DNA from: Rhypophila decipiens
Lineage: Eukaryota; Ascomycota; Sordariomycetes; Sordariales; Naviculisporaceae
Direction: 5' to 3'
Assembly (NCBI GenBank): GCA_033297075.1
Contig: MU858058.1
Coordinates: forward strand, 372,001-436,000
DNA length: 64,000 bases
Part shown: piece after piece, positions 39,890 to 50,106 of the stretch
How the letters are laid out: every line of letters starts with the position of its first letter
How positions within the stretch are numbered: position 1 is the stretch's first letter
Translations under genes and position numbers: made by a program
The notes under the pieces: generated by a model
Seen by the model: the letters and a program-made list of their open reading frames with translations, nothing else
The model's database searches: none
Told to the model about the DNA's origin: nothing

Positions 39890-40910
39890 TCAGCTGACAA
39901 GAACCCACAACATGACCAGAAGCACCACATAGGAGGTCAAGCTCAACCCCATCAACAGTGCGATGCTATTCCCACTCGTGCGGAATTTTTTGTGGACAAT
40001 CACTGTCTTTCGGACCCGACGGATAGTCCCGCCTGCGCCATCACTCTCGTTGACGAACTCCTCGCCTGCCTCTTGCTGGTCAAAGAACTGGCGGTTCCCC
40101 TCGTAGCGCCGGTAGATTGCAACCAGCATGATGGCGGTACCGTATGCTGCAAACAGAGCACCAATAGGGTAGAACTCTGAGGTGAAGATCTTCAGGATGA
40201 TCAGCGCGAACGAGAACTGGCCGAGAGCTGTCCGCATGTAGGCGCCCTCAAACGTGCGCTGGGCTGCACGGATTTCGACGAGTCTGGTTACACCCCCGGA
40301 AAGGGGGGAGACGGGTGAGCATGCTACACAAGACAAGACAGGAGGGTACTAGAGCAGGGAGCAGGCTTCGAGGAAAGGTGTCTGTGACTATTCGTACAGC
40401 CCCAGACGGTACGGGTAAATATGGACAGTTGGGTCTGGCCCAGGCTCCTGGCCTGGGGAAGAATAGTATGCACTACACGTGTGCGCCTGTCGTGCTTTGG
40501 AGACAGACGTGCATCAAAGTGCGGGGAAGAAAAAGGGGAAGCAGAGGCATCAACGCATGGCTGCGGCCTGTGAATAGGAGGGATGTATCTGACGTCTCGA
40601 GAAGGACCGATATGATTTGCTTCGAGAACCAAGATAGAAGGTAGGTTGGAACATGTAAACATGGCGAATGGCGGAGAGACGGGACGAAATTCCAGATAGA
40701 AATAGAAAAAGACAAAGAAAAAGAGGAAGGAGGCTTACTCTTCACTGGTGAGAATGACAGATCGTGCACGATGGAGCCGAAGATGGAGACGATCTTCAGG
40801 ATATGGCTGAAGGGCCTATAGGAAACGAGAAAGTATTAGAGCAAGGCGTTAATAGTGTCACTAAATTAGAACCGTGATTGCATTCGACGCACCTCTAACA
40901 TGGATGCCAT
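39890..40910 (-). CDS. DUF202 (YidH-type) small membrane protein
   Basis: DUF202 proteins are small multi-pass membrane proteins of unknown function; the same domain forms the membrane part of VTC polyphosphate polymerase. Proposed exons, right to left: 40893..40910, 40739..40815 and 39890..40283, giving 162 residues. The core is VEIRAAQRTFEGAYMRTALG, followed by two hydrophobic segments (FSFALIILKIF and PIGALFAAYGTAIMLVAIY), an RRYEGNRQFF turn and a third segment at the C-terminus (LTSYVVLLVMLWVLV). The start ATG is in good context and the second exon reads LQPYPEDRLHLRL. The last intron is 455 bases, long for this window. Another acceptor at 40324 would change the frame relation, so the joint is the weakest part. 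The gene diverges from OST2. Confidence 0.75.
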
Positions 40911-41842
40911 GGCGATGACTGGAAGCTGACAAACAGGGGACGGCTCTGGACTGTGCAATGCGAGGAGAAACTGTTTTAGTAACTGGGGAACGATAAAATG
41001 AGGTGCTAAAATAAAAACATCAGGCGGTGGTGGTCAAGTCCTTGGCAAGTCGAATTGAGATGTGACAGTCTGACAGAGAGCGGGAGCGGAAGTGATTGAT
41101 ATGAAGTGAGTTTGTGAGAAGAAAGACGTCTGAGAGCCGCGGTTCTGAATCCAAGCCCGTCTTTCGGGACTCGACCCCACTAAAATAGTTCCCGCTCCAG
41201 GCCCACAGTAGGAGCGAACACCCACCAAGAAAGCAGGTACCTCTGATGCTCGCTGTTAATACCTAGACTGAAGCTGAACTGATAATACCATCAGAGTTAT
41301 TTTCTACAAGTCATCAGCCAGGGATTCTCGAAGGAGACCATGAACCAACTTGATATTAAGCTGGTTTGCCAATTTTGAAACACTTTAATCGGTAGTGGCG
41401 TTAGCCAATCCTATGCTCATCCATGAAATTCTTAACAGTGGGAACAGTACCAGGCTAAAACGTTCGTCCAGGAAGCACCAGCAAAGGACATTTCCACCAA
41501 TTGCACAACACCGATTTCCTTGGCGCTATCCAAGCCTTATCCTAGCGGACTGACACCTGGTCCGTGCATCATAAATCTGGGGCGCACTGGGCGAGACGCA
41601 ATTGGCCCGGTGGAATCCGTGCGCACCTCTGTGAACAGCAAAGCTCAATTGAAGCTTCGTGGCCCGAAATCAGACATCCAGACCCCAGCAAGGTGCGCCA
41701 TCGAACAATTCCAACGACCAGCAACCAGCACCCCACGAACGAGAGCGACAACATCCAACGAAACGAAACGAATACAAAACCCAAGCCAAAAATAACCTCT
41801 ACCGCGAAAAAGAAGGATAAAAAAAAGAAGCGCGAACACACA
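40911..41842. promoter_or_regulatory. Divergent promoter region between DUF202 gene and OST2
   Basis: The start codons of the two genes face away from each other across 932 bases, so both promoters must lie here. The plus-strand frame stays open for 93 codons before the OST2 ATG, but the sequence there is Arg/Thr/Lys-rich and looks like a 5' leader. No specific transcription-factor site is claimed. Confidence 0.5.
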
Positions 41843-42595
41843 ATGGCGCCAAAACACCGAAACGTCACCCCAGCTGCACAGCAACAACAACCAGTCGCAA
41901 CATCGTCCTCCAATGTGGCCGCAGCACCAGTCGCTGCTGCTCCCTCCTCCTCCAGCGGGTCTGTATCAGGAGGCAGCAGCAGCAGCAAGATGGGAAGCAA
42001 GCAGCAGAACAGCTGGGACCAGGTGGTAGTCAACATTGCCAACTACTATTCCAAGAACACGCCGCAGCGGACCAAGCTCCTCGATGCCTTCATGGCCTTC
42101 CTCGTCGCCGTCGGTGCCCTGCAATTCCTCTACTGCGTTCTTGCAGGCAACTATGTAAGAGAACAAACAACGCGCATATGCATACTTTCTGTTGTTCTGG
42201 GTTGTCGAGGTTTGGGCTGGGACGGATGGGACTGGTTACCAAGTTTGATTGGATAGATATATACTTCTTAAATGAGGAGACAGTAGTATCAAACAGAAGC
42301 TAACAATTCTTTTTTGATGATGGACAACAGCCTTTCAACGCTTTCCTTTCCGGTTTCTCCGCAACAGTCGGCCAGTTCGTCCTCACAGCCTCGCTCCGTA
42401 TCCAAACTGCCGAAGCAAACAAGTCAGATTTCCCTTCGGTGTCTCCTGAGAGGTATTTCCACCGTATTTCATGCTTTTCTCCCCTTTCGTCAGATATACT
42501 TAAGAAAATGCTAACTTTTCCAAACCAGAGCATTCGCGGATTATGTAGTGTGCAGTTTAATCCTGCACTTCTTCTGTGTCAACTTTATCAACTAG
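41843..42595 (+). CDS. ost2: Oligosaccharyltransferase subunit OST2 (DAD1 family)
   Basis: Ost2/DAD1 is a small ER membrane subunit of the complex that transfers N-glycans to nascent proteins. Exons 41843..42154, 42331..42452 and 42529..42595 give 166 residues. The DAD1 domain begins at WDQVVVNIANYYSKNTPQR and continues through a hydrophobic helix (LLDAFMAFLVAVGALQFLYC), the AGNYPFNAFLSGFSATVGQF loop-helix, LTASLRIQT and the end AFADYVVCSLILHFFCVNFI. This matches the family order. Residues 1-60 are a Gln/Ala/Ser-rich extension not found in the short animal proteins. The ATG at 41843 was chosen because residues upstream in the same frame do not resemble the family. It converges on the GRASP gene. 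Confidence 0.93.
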
Positions 42596-42962
42596 AAATA
42601 TCGATTTTGCGAGTGGTCGAAGCTGTGGTTAGGTTTTGCGTTGTTGGCCCAGAGAGCATATTGGGGTTGATGTCACTCCCGGAGGGCATATTCAAGATGC
42701 TATTTCCTTTTATTCTAGCCAGGGGTAATGCAGGGCCCTTGTTCTATCTTATTCTCTAACGTCACATATGGCACTCGGGCCTGTCCCTGTATAAATACCA
42801 AAATTCGCTGAAGCCGGAGTTGTTCGATAGCGCTGAAAACCAAGAATAAAAAGTCCAAAGCAACTAAAACGCTTCGATACACACGGTATAAGTATCAAAG
42901 TCGAATGGAAATTCAGCCTCTACGATATCAAAATCGAATGGAAGTTCTGGCTCTACGAGCTC
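42596..42962. other. Short convergent intergenic spacer, OST2 and GRASP 3' ends
   Basis: 367 bases between two stop codons of convergent genes. It should hold both polyadenylation regions. Nothing else is seen. Confidence 0.6.
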
Positions 42963-44185
42963 CTAATCCTCGTCCGCGTTTCCATCCGTTGTCGTCGCCT
43001 GTGGAGGAGGCGGGGGCGTCGCTGTCTTCTCGACACTATCAGCCCTGGGAGGTCCGCCCTTTGGTGGTCCGCCGCCAGCCTTGGGCGGAGGTGGCAGGGG
43101 AGATGCTCGCCCGCCGCTCGACGTGCCATCCAGTTCCCTGCTCTTCTTCTCCTGCTCTGCAAAGTAGTCGTCCATGAGATTAAGTGGGGCGTGGTGATGC
43201 CTTTCCTTCTTCTTGCCTCGCGCTGGGGCACCACCAGCAGGCGGCGGCGGGGGTGTGGTGACCATCTGGGCCGGAATGATGAAATCGCCGCCCTGCGGAA
43301 CCGGGGAGAATCTATTGCCGCCTTGTAGGGAGGCATCCGCGGGTACAAACTGGGAGCCAAAAGCTGCCGGTTCCGAGTCTCCATCGAATAGTGTTTCTCC
43401 CGGGGCATGGACGGGCTCGCTCAGCGGAGCCGGGAGTCGATGAAGTGCACCGTAGCCCAAGACACAGCCCAGCGCACCCTCACCACCCCAGTCCCGACTG
43501 GGCTGGATGGTAACCTCGCGCGTGACATTGTATTCGTTATTGTAGACGTATAATCGGAGTGGGCGGCCGATGTGATCCTCTACCAGCTCGCTGAGTCCGC
43601 CCTCGCCGTGTAGGACACCCTCGGGAGTACCTAGGATGTAATCGCTATACGGCAGTAGACCGGCAACATCGGCGGGCGAGTGGGCGGGCACATCGAGGAC
43701 GTGCCAGATGTTGGAGACGACCGAGAGAGGCGTCCACTGCAGGGTCAAGCCGAGGGAGGCCGTATCCGCAGGCACGGGAATATGCAACGCTCTTGTTCTT
43801 TGACCCTATTATGGTGCAAGATTGTCAGGTTAGCATGATGCCTACGATTTCCTTCTTTGTCATGGGTGCAATATTATACCTTTGCGCTCCAAAGGCCCAG
43901 CATCACAGAACCACCGGCACAGTTTCTAACCTCTTGGGCAAACAATCTCGGGTCAGAGTCGTCCTACAACGGAGTTTGTTAGTAAATATGATTGTGAAAA
44001 TAGCAGCTGGAATTCCATACAATCATGCGCCCATTAATTCCGACCACAAAGTCAAACCATGGCTCAATGGCTAGCTGAAGATTGGTGTTCCGCAGGACCT
44101 GGAAACCAAAAGCGCCATGGTTTTCTTTGGCAGGCGGCGCATCACCGTCGAGGCGGGATATAAATCGGTTCAGAGCGTTAAACAT
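42963..44185 (-). CDS. GRASP family Golgi stacking protein (Grh1-like)
   Basis: GRASP proteins tether Golgi or ER-exit membranes and act in unconventional secretion through two atypical PDZ domains. Exons, right to left: 44021..44185, 43880..43963 and 42963..43805, giving 363 residues. The start MFNALNRFISRLDGD is followed by GFQVLRNTNLQLAIEPWFDF and GINGRMI, spliced to DDSDPRLFAQEVRNCAGGSV, then LGLWSAKGQRTRALHIPV, the end of the first PDZ. The second PDZ runs from SLGLTLQWTPLSVV to GALGCVLGYGALHRLP. The C-terminal 140 residues are Pro/Gly-rich and probably disordered, with a His/Lys patch (KKKERHHH). A hydrophobic start, and no Gly2, means membrane attachment is likely by an N-terminal helix rather than myristoylation. 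It shares its upstream region with TGS1. Confidence 0.92.
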
Positions 44186-44650
44186 TGTGTAAGAAGTTCT
44201 ATGTCTTTTGTGTTCGATCGGGCGTAATGCTATCGTCGTCAAAAAGCGATCGGTATGTGATGCTACGTCCGTGATGTTGGAACTTGTCATGGAGCAACAA
44301 CAGCGGATGTCGGTACAGTAAGAATTTACATATTCGTACCGTATGCAGCAGGGTCCAGGTGGCCAGAGCACCTTCCCGGTCCTTGAGTACCGGTAACCCG
44401 TACGGATACACTATACGTATACATTGCTTGGCATTACAACTGTACCGAAAGTTCATGTATCGTAACTCACAAAAGCGTAAACAACAGACATGTTTGAAAA
44501 GTGAGCTTCAAATTTCAGGTCAAACAAACTACAACTCTACATGAGAGTAAGAAAGTCACAAAAACACATCAACATTTGAACAATTGAGGAATGCTCAGTC
44601 AACAAACATAAACAACCACAGATATTTCCGCTCGCTTGCCCAGGACGACC
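44186..44650. promoter_or_regulatory. Short bidirectional promoter between GRASP and TGS1
   Basis: The two start codons face away from each other across 465 bases, so the promoters overlap or adjoin. No specific factor site is claimed. Confidence 0.55.
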
Positions 44651-45617
44651 ATGGCCGCTTCATTACAGGTGCTCCACGACAAACTCCCACTCACAGACAA
44701 ATGTCACCACTACGACGATGTTGATGATGTCCCACCACATATTCAAAAGTCCGTTTATACATACCTGTAGCCAATCTGCATGATTTGATTTAATCGCACC
44801 TGCTAACAAAACAACTCTCAGATACTGGCACCAAAGATACTCCATCTTTGATTACTACGACCAAGGCGTCCAACTCACCGATGATGCCTGGTTTGGAGTC
44901 ACCCCCGAGCCCGTTGCAAAGTGAGTAGTAGTAAATCCTCATATACCCATTTCAGCATCTCTCCTCCATAACCCAAACTAACCCCCCCCCCCAAAAAAAA
45001 GCCAAATAGCCCAAGACCTATGCACCAAAACCTCAAAGACAACCCTAATAGACCTCTTCGGCGGCGCCGGCGGCAACGTGATAGCCTTCGCCTCATCCTT
45101 CCACTTCACGCGCATAATCGCCATCGAGAAAGACGCCGCCACCCTCGCCTGCGCGCAGCACAACGCCGAGGTCTACGGCGTGACAGAGTACATCACCTTT
45201 GTCCTCGGCGACTCCCTGCACTACCTCTCCCTCCTCCGGCACAACCCGTCCGCCCTGGACCCAGCCATCCGCGTCGACCCAAACCAGACGACCATTTTTG
45301 CGAGCCCGCCCTGGGGCGGCGTTGCCTACCGCGAGCATGAAGTCTTTGATCTCAGCACCATGGAGCCGTACAACTTGGAAAAGCTATACAAGGCTTGCTT
45401 TCCGCTGGAGACTACGCTGTTTTTGCCGCGGTCGAGTGATCTCAACCAGATTGCGGAATTATTAGCGTCCAACGAGGAGGATACCAAGCTGGATGTGGTG
45501 CAGTATTGCATGGAAGGAGCGAGCAAAGCCATGGTGGTCTATGTACCCGAGAGCAAGCCGCTCCATCAGGACGATGAGGGGTGGAGTATTGCTGTTGAGA
45601 AAGACTACTCGCAGTGA
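44651..45617 (+). CDS. tgs1: Trimethylguanosine synthase (TGS1)
   Basis: TGS1 is a SAM-dependent methyltransferase that turns the m7G cap of snRNAs and snoRNAs into the 2,2,7-trimethyl form in the nucleus. Exons 44651..44748, 44822..44920 and 45002..45617 give 270 residues. Family signatures: QKYWHQRYSIFDYYDQGVQL and DDAWFGVTPEPVANQIA before the fold, the SAM loop DLFGGAGGNVIAFA (D83), the acidic strand IIAIEKDAAT, and the catalytic SPPWGG motif (S167 to G172). The protein is essentially the catalytic core, as in yeast Tgs1. The third exon starts right after a run of 11 C and 8 A; the acceptor AAG at 45001 keeps the frame, while a TAG 8 bases later would not. Confidence 0.93.
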
Positions 45618-46706
45618 AGTGTGAGTGAGTGATTTCATCTGAGAGAGAAAGACAACGAGTTTGATTGGAATGGTGGTTGCGGCGGATGATATGAACTCTG
45701 AACAGCCACAGGAACCAAATCAGACAGATAGAGATAGATACCCGTACGTACAACATTCACAGCCTGATATGGAAGTGTGCAGACCAGGTTAGGTAGGTAG
45801 GTACCTTAGATACCCAAAATCTTTCAAACCAGTTTAAAGACTTGGTAACCAGATTTGGCCGTACATACGAGGTAGCTACCTAGATACCTTGCTTGTTTAG
45901 GAAACTTGATACGAATAACGACGCTCTTATTCTCGTATCCACGGTTTCTTTACCCCTTTCTTTATTGAACGACGAGGTATTAAAAGAGACACTTCTTGTT
46001 TCATTGTTGTTGCTTTTTAACCACCCGATCCTGTTCAGGTGTACTGGGTCATCGTCTGTCTTGCTTTTGTAATCACAGCAAGAATGGCATCCGAGGTAAT
46101 AACCAAGATTAGATATTATTATTGCTGACTCTCGGGTACCTATATAAAGAAAGTGAGAGAGTCTACCAAGCTACATATGTTAGGTAGGTATAATATACGA
46201 GTGCCCGGAACGCGAGCTAGTAAATACATTAGTTTGTTGTTGGCATGACCGCCATATTAGTGATTAAAATAGCTTCCCAAAAAGCCGAGTAAGAGGAAAG
46301 TGTGTAAGAGCAGGCAAGAAAGGATGAACCCCCGTGACACAGATGAGGATAGGAAAAGTTAGTACAGAGCTATGTCTGTGTGATTTTGGCCAATTCCGAG
46401 GTATGCCCACGCAATGAAACAAGATAAAGTGTCCGATCCCACGAGGAAAAGATGACATTAAAAAAAAGATGCGTCTTGTCGCCCGGTATGTGCCGTCCTT
46501 GGATATTTTCCACGCCTAGTCTGTTCCGTGGGCTCCTACTCCCGCTGACCACCAAGAGAATGCTGTGATTACTCTTTCCCCACCAAAACCGGGTTGCCTG
46601 GGCCTGGCAAGATAAAACCGCTCCAACTTAGATATCTTGGCAACAGCAGGAAGCCTTGATTCTTCCTCTTGGTCCACTTCCTTGGAGCTGCCGGCAGCTC
46701 CAGAAA
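45618..46706. other. Convergent intergenic region, TGS1 and Ser-rich gene 3' flanks
   Basis: Between two convergent stop codons. It holds TTAGGTAGGTAGGTACC at 45789-45805 and TTAGGTAGGTA at 46180-46190. An open minus-strand frame at 46516-46827 overlaps the end of the neighbouring gene and may be an alternative 3' coding end (see findings). Confidence 0.55.
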
Positions 46707-49034
46707 CTAGCTGTTGCTCTCCCTCTCTCTTCTCTTCCTCACGTTCCATTTCTCTCTTCTCCTCGACATCGGCGACGAAGGGGTCGCCGGTCGTCCGCTT
46801 CCAAAATCGGACCCATATGACGGCCGGTCACGTCCTTGGAGTTGTTTCTGGCTGATCCACCATGCTTCTGCTGGAACGGTCGAATCTCCGCTGATCCTGC
46901 TCAGGCGATTCAGTTCTGATGAACGAGAATAACGTATCACGGACGACGAATCTCGGCTGATCCTACTCAGGTGATTTAGTTCTGATGAACGAGAAAGGCG
47001 TATCCCAGAGACTCTCTCTGGTCCGAGTTTGGGAGAATTAGAACTCCCGATTCTGGATCCATCATTCCTCAGCCCAGCAGGTATCTTCATATGTTGTTTT
47101 CCCTTGTCATTGTAACCCTTTCGAAGTTTTATTTCGCTCCAATCTCGGGATCCCGTCGACAGCTTGGATAAGCTGGAAATTCTTGAATGTGTTCCAGGAC
47201 CCTCTTCCTGGCTATGTGGAAGCATGTTCTGGAACAACGGTCCAACTGACGCAACAGTAGTGTCGGTGATTGTAGAATCTTCCCCTGACGATGGTTGCTG
47301 GGCCAACCAGCATCCAGGTGAGCTCCCACTTGCGCTTCTCCCAAGCAGCGAGCTGCTTGGTCTTTCGCCGCCGCCAGTCTCCATGTAGGAGCTCCCATCA
47401 GCTCCAGATCCAACTCCCTTGTCATTGATGCTGATAATGCTTGAGAAAGAACTGGGTCTGCTAGCCTCGGTCGGATGTGATTCGGTCTGGTTTATCCCGT
47501 TCCCTGGTTCAATTGTTTGTTAATATTGATCAAGATTGGTTCAGCGGGCTAGTTGAAGAGACTTACTGAGGAGGTCGCTTCCGTTATTAAGGCTGTTATT
47601 GACAGCCTTAGACAAGGAAAGAAGATCGACAAGGTCGGAAAAGAGGGGCTGTCGGGGGATTCTTGGGAGGTCGAAGGGGTTGTAGCTGCTTCGCCAGGAG
47701 TCGACACTTGTACCCCGAAGAGAAGACTGGCAACGCGAGCTTGGTTGCCCCCGTGAGCTGCACCTTTCAGGAATAGGAAACCCCCCAACTGTACGGCGAC
47801 GCCATTCTCGCGCGTGTGCGTCGGCTATCGGGTGCTTGCTGGTTGCTACGTGTTGGCTCAGCTCACTTCCTCGAACAAGCCCGCCAGAGTGTCTGCTACC
47901 GGGGGAAGACTCCTGATGCGATGCCCGATAGGACCGTTTTGCTTCCGATGCCACTTTAGCAGCGTCTGATGCAATCAGACTGTCTAGACTGGAGTAAGAG
48001 ACATCTGGGGAACATGGGAGCGAGTTTGGCCGACCCGACTTCTTCAGTCTGTTCCGCTGCTTCTTAACTCGCTGGTCGCTGGTGCCATTCTTACCAAGCG
48101 CAGGAACTGTCGCACGACTCAAGTCCAACTCATTATTCTTCTGTCCGTCTGATCGGCGAGTTTCGTTCGAGGTTTTAGAGCTTAGTGGCGCTTTTGGCTG
48201 GAACGAGGCGGCGTAGAGGTCTGCGATTGACTGCGTAGTTGATTCCTGCTGTCTTGGCTGGTTGTTCTGCTCACGTCTCGATGGGCTGGAAAATCCGGAT
48301 CCAATGTGGCCTGTCTCTGGTCCTGTCAATATCGGTCCTCGACCTTGTTGGGGTTTACGATGGCCAATATTCTTTGCAGCCTCTTGTTCTTTCGAGCCAT
48401 AATGTTCAGTGTCGAGACCATCTTCAGAGCTGGATAATCGCTCCCGGAATTTCGAGGTTTCGATCCCCCTGAATAGAGGCTTGGAGGGACGTGGGTTCTC
48501 TAGACCAGTAGAGACACGATCAATTATTGCTTTGCTCTCTTCCTCTCCAGGAACACCATTTTCCTTGAGCGTACCGGCTTCGTCGTGTATTGTCGCATGT
48601 GGTTCAATGCTTTCGGGCCCCTTTTCTTTATTCTTTTTCTCCTTCAAAGATGGACGTCGTATCAACCAGCCCGAAAGTCGTTTTTGGGGTACGGGTGTCC
48701 GAGATTCGTTGTCGGAGGTCACGTTTTTGGGTTTGTTGCGACTGCGAAGTCTCAGTCGGACCAGGATGCGGTTTACCCATCCTCCTCGACCACCGCTTCC
48801 TTGTTGTCCCCAAGACCTATTAGAAGTGTTGCTACCGCCTGTAGCCGCTGAATTGCCGAGGGTAAGAACAAGCTGATGATCTGATCGAGAACCCTTCTTG
48901 ACTAGTTGTCTACTTGATCCATCTTGACCATGAAACGTGTCCGGCTCTGGGTCTTGGGGCTTTCGAACTGACAGAGATTGCCCGTTAAAGATAGTTGTGC
49001 TGCCCACAAGACCCTCTGCTTGGCTTGTTTGCAT
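46707..49034 (-). CDS. Large Ser/Arg-rich hypothetical protein, probably disordered
   Basis: I do not recognise a family. Two exons, right to left: 47567..49034 and 46707..47503, with a 63-base intron (GTAAGT donor, AACCAG acceptor), give 754 residues. Ser, Arg, Gly, Pro and Gln dominate and no transmembrane segment is evident. A basic patch, WVNRILVRLRLRSRNKPK, lies near residues 85-102. A near-exact duplicated unit of about 20 residues, RSSELNHLSRISRDS and RSSELNRLSRISGDS, lies close to the C-terminus. The start at 49034 is the first ATG of the open frame. The 3' end is uncertain because two other frames stay open there. It may be a cytoskeletal or signalling scaffold, but nothing in the sequence proves it. 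Confidence 0.72.
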
Positions 49035-50106
49035 ATTTGTTGCGTTTGATATTTGTTGTAAATGGAATTTGATAAGAAAGAAGGAGAGTCAAGCAGGATG
49101 AGGGTGTTCGGCTGAATTGGTGGTGGATGAGAGATTGTGTCCGATCGACATGCGTTTATCGAGCCCAAGGAGAGTGTGCGTGTGGATCTCTTGACTGAAG
49201 GTGATGTCAAGATCTAGGTTCCAAGAGGCAGCATTTTTTCCCTGTAGAAAAACGTGGTGAGTGTATCCACGAGACTGATGACGATGCCTTGAGGTTGCAT
49301 CCAGGCAGGAAGCGGCCGAGTAGGAAACAAAGAAGTAGAATGACAAAATGTATGTGGAAACTTTAACGGGAGAAAGAATGAGAAGGAATGGACATCCGTA
49401 AAGCACCAGACACGATGACGGTAGGCAGTATGAGGTCTCAAGTACAAGGGAAGGGACGGATGAAGCGAATGTGGCTCCTGCTCGATTCAGAGAGGGAAGT
49501 GTGCTTTTGCACTGCGTTGAACACCGCAATCTAGAGCCCCTGAGGGTGGGAATACGGTTGAGAATCGAGGAAGTCACAGCTCTCCGAGGAAGCTAGGGTC
49601 TGGAATTGTGCAAAAGCATTCTGCTGACCCATACAGTGTGCACAATTCGAGTCTCCATACCCCATTACCTGTGTTCAGAAGAAGCATGCAATTACACTGT
49701 TGCCACGCAGTAAAATCTTAACGTGGAATATGGCTTCCTAGTCTGCCTCGACAAGCATATCAGTTGAGCACCTCAGGAGGCGCATCTATATATGTGTACA
49801 CGATCTCTTTTTCTTATAATAGACATACCATTACTCATACTCCAAGTTATCAGTCTAATATTCATGAAGTGCCGATTGCTTCACGGACAGGTGTCTCCTC
49901 CCGGTAGGTCCAACCTCGGTCATCATCCCGCAAGAGCATAAATAAGTTAATTGATAGCCGAGGTCATGAGAAACGTTGTTCTTGAAGGGTAGAAAAAGAA
50001 GGAAATTGTCAGAACCGAACCTGAATCAGGTGAGCAAGCAGGCCAAGGAACTTCTGCTGAGGATAAAAATTAGGGGCCAAGGGCTTGGTTAGCTGAAGGT
50101 TGTTGT
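49035..50106. other. Intergenic between the two Ser-rich genes
   Basis: Both neighbours are on the minus strand, so this holds the promoter and leader of the downstream gene and the 3' region of the upstream one. A minus-strand frame at 49089-49577 (162 codons) sits in the probable 5' leader and lacks a family signature. Confidence 0.55.
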
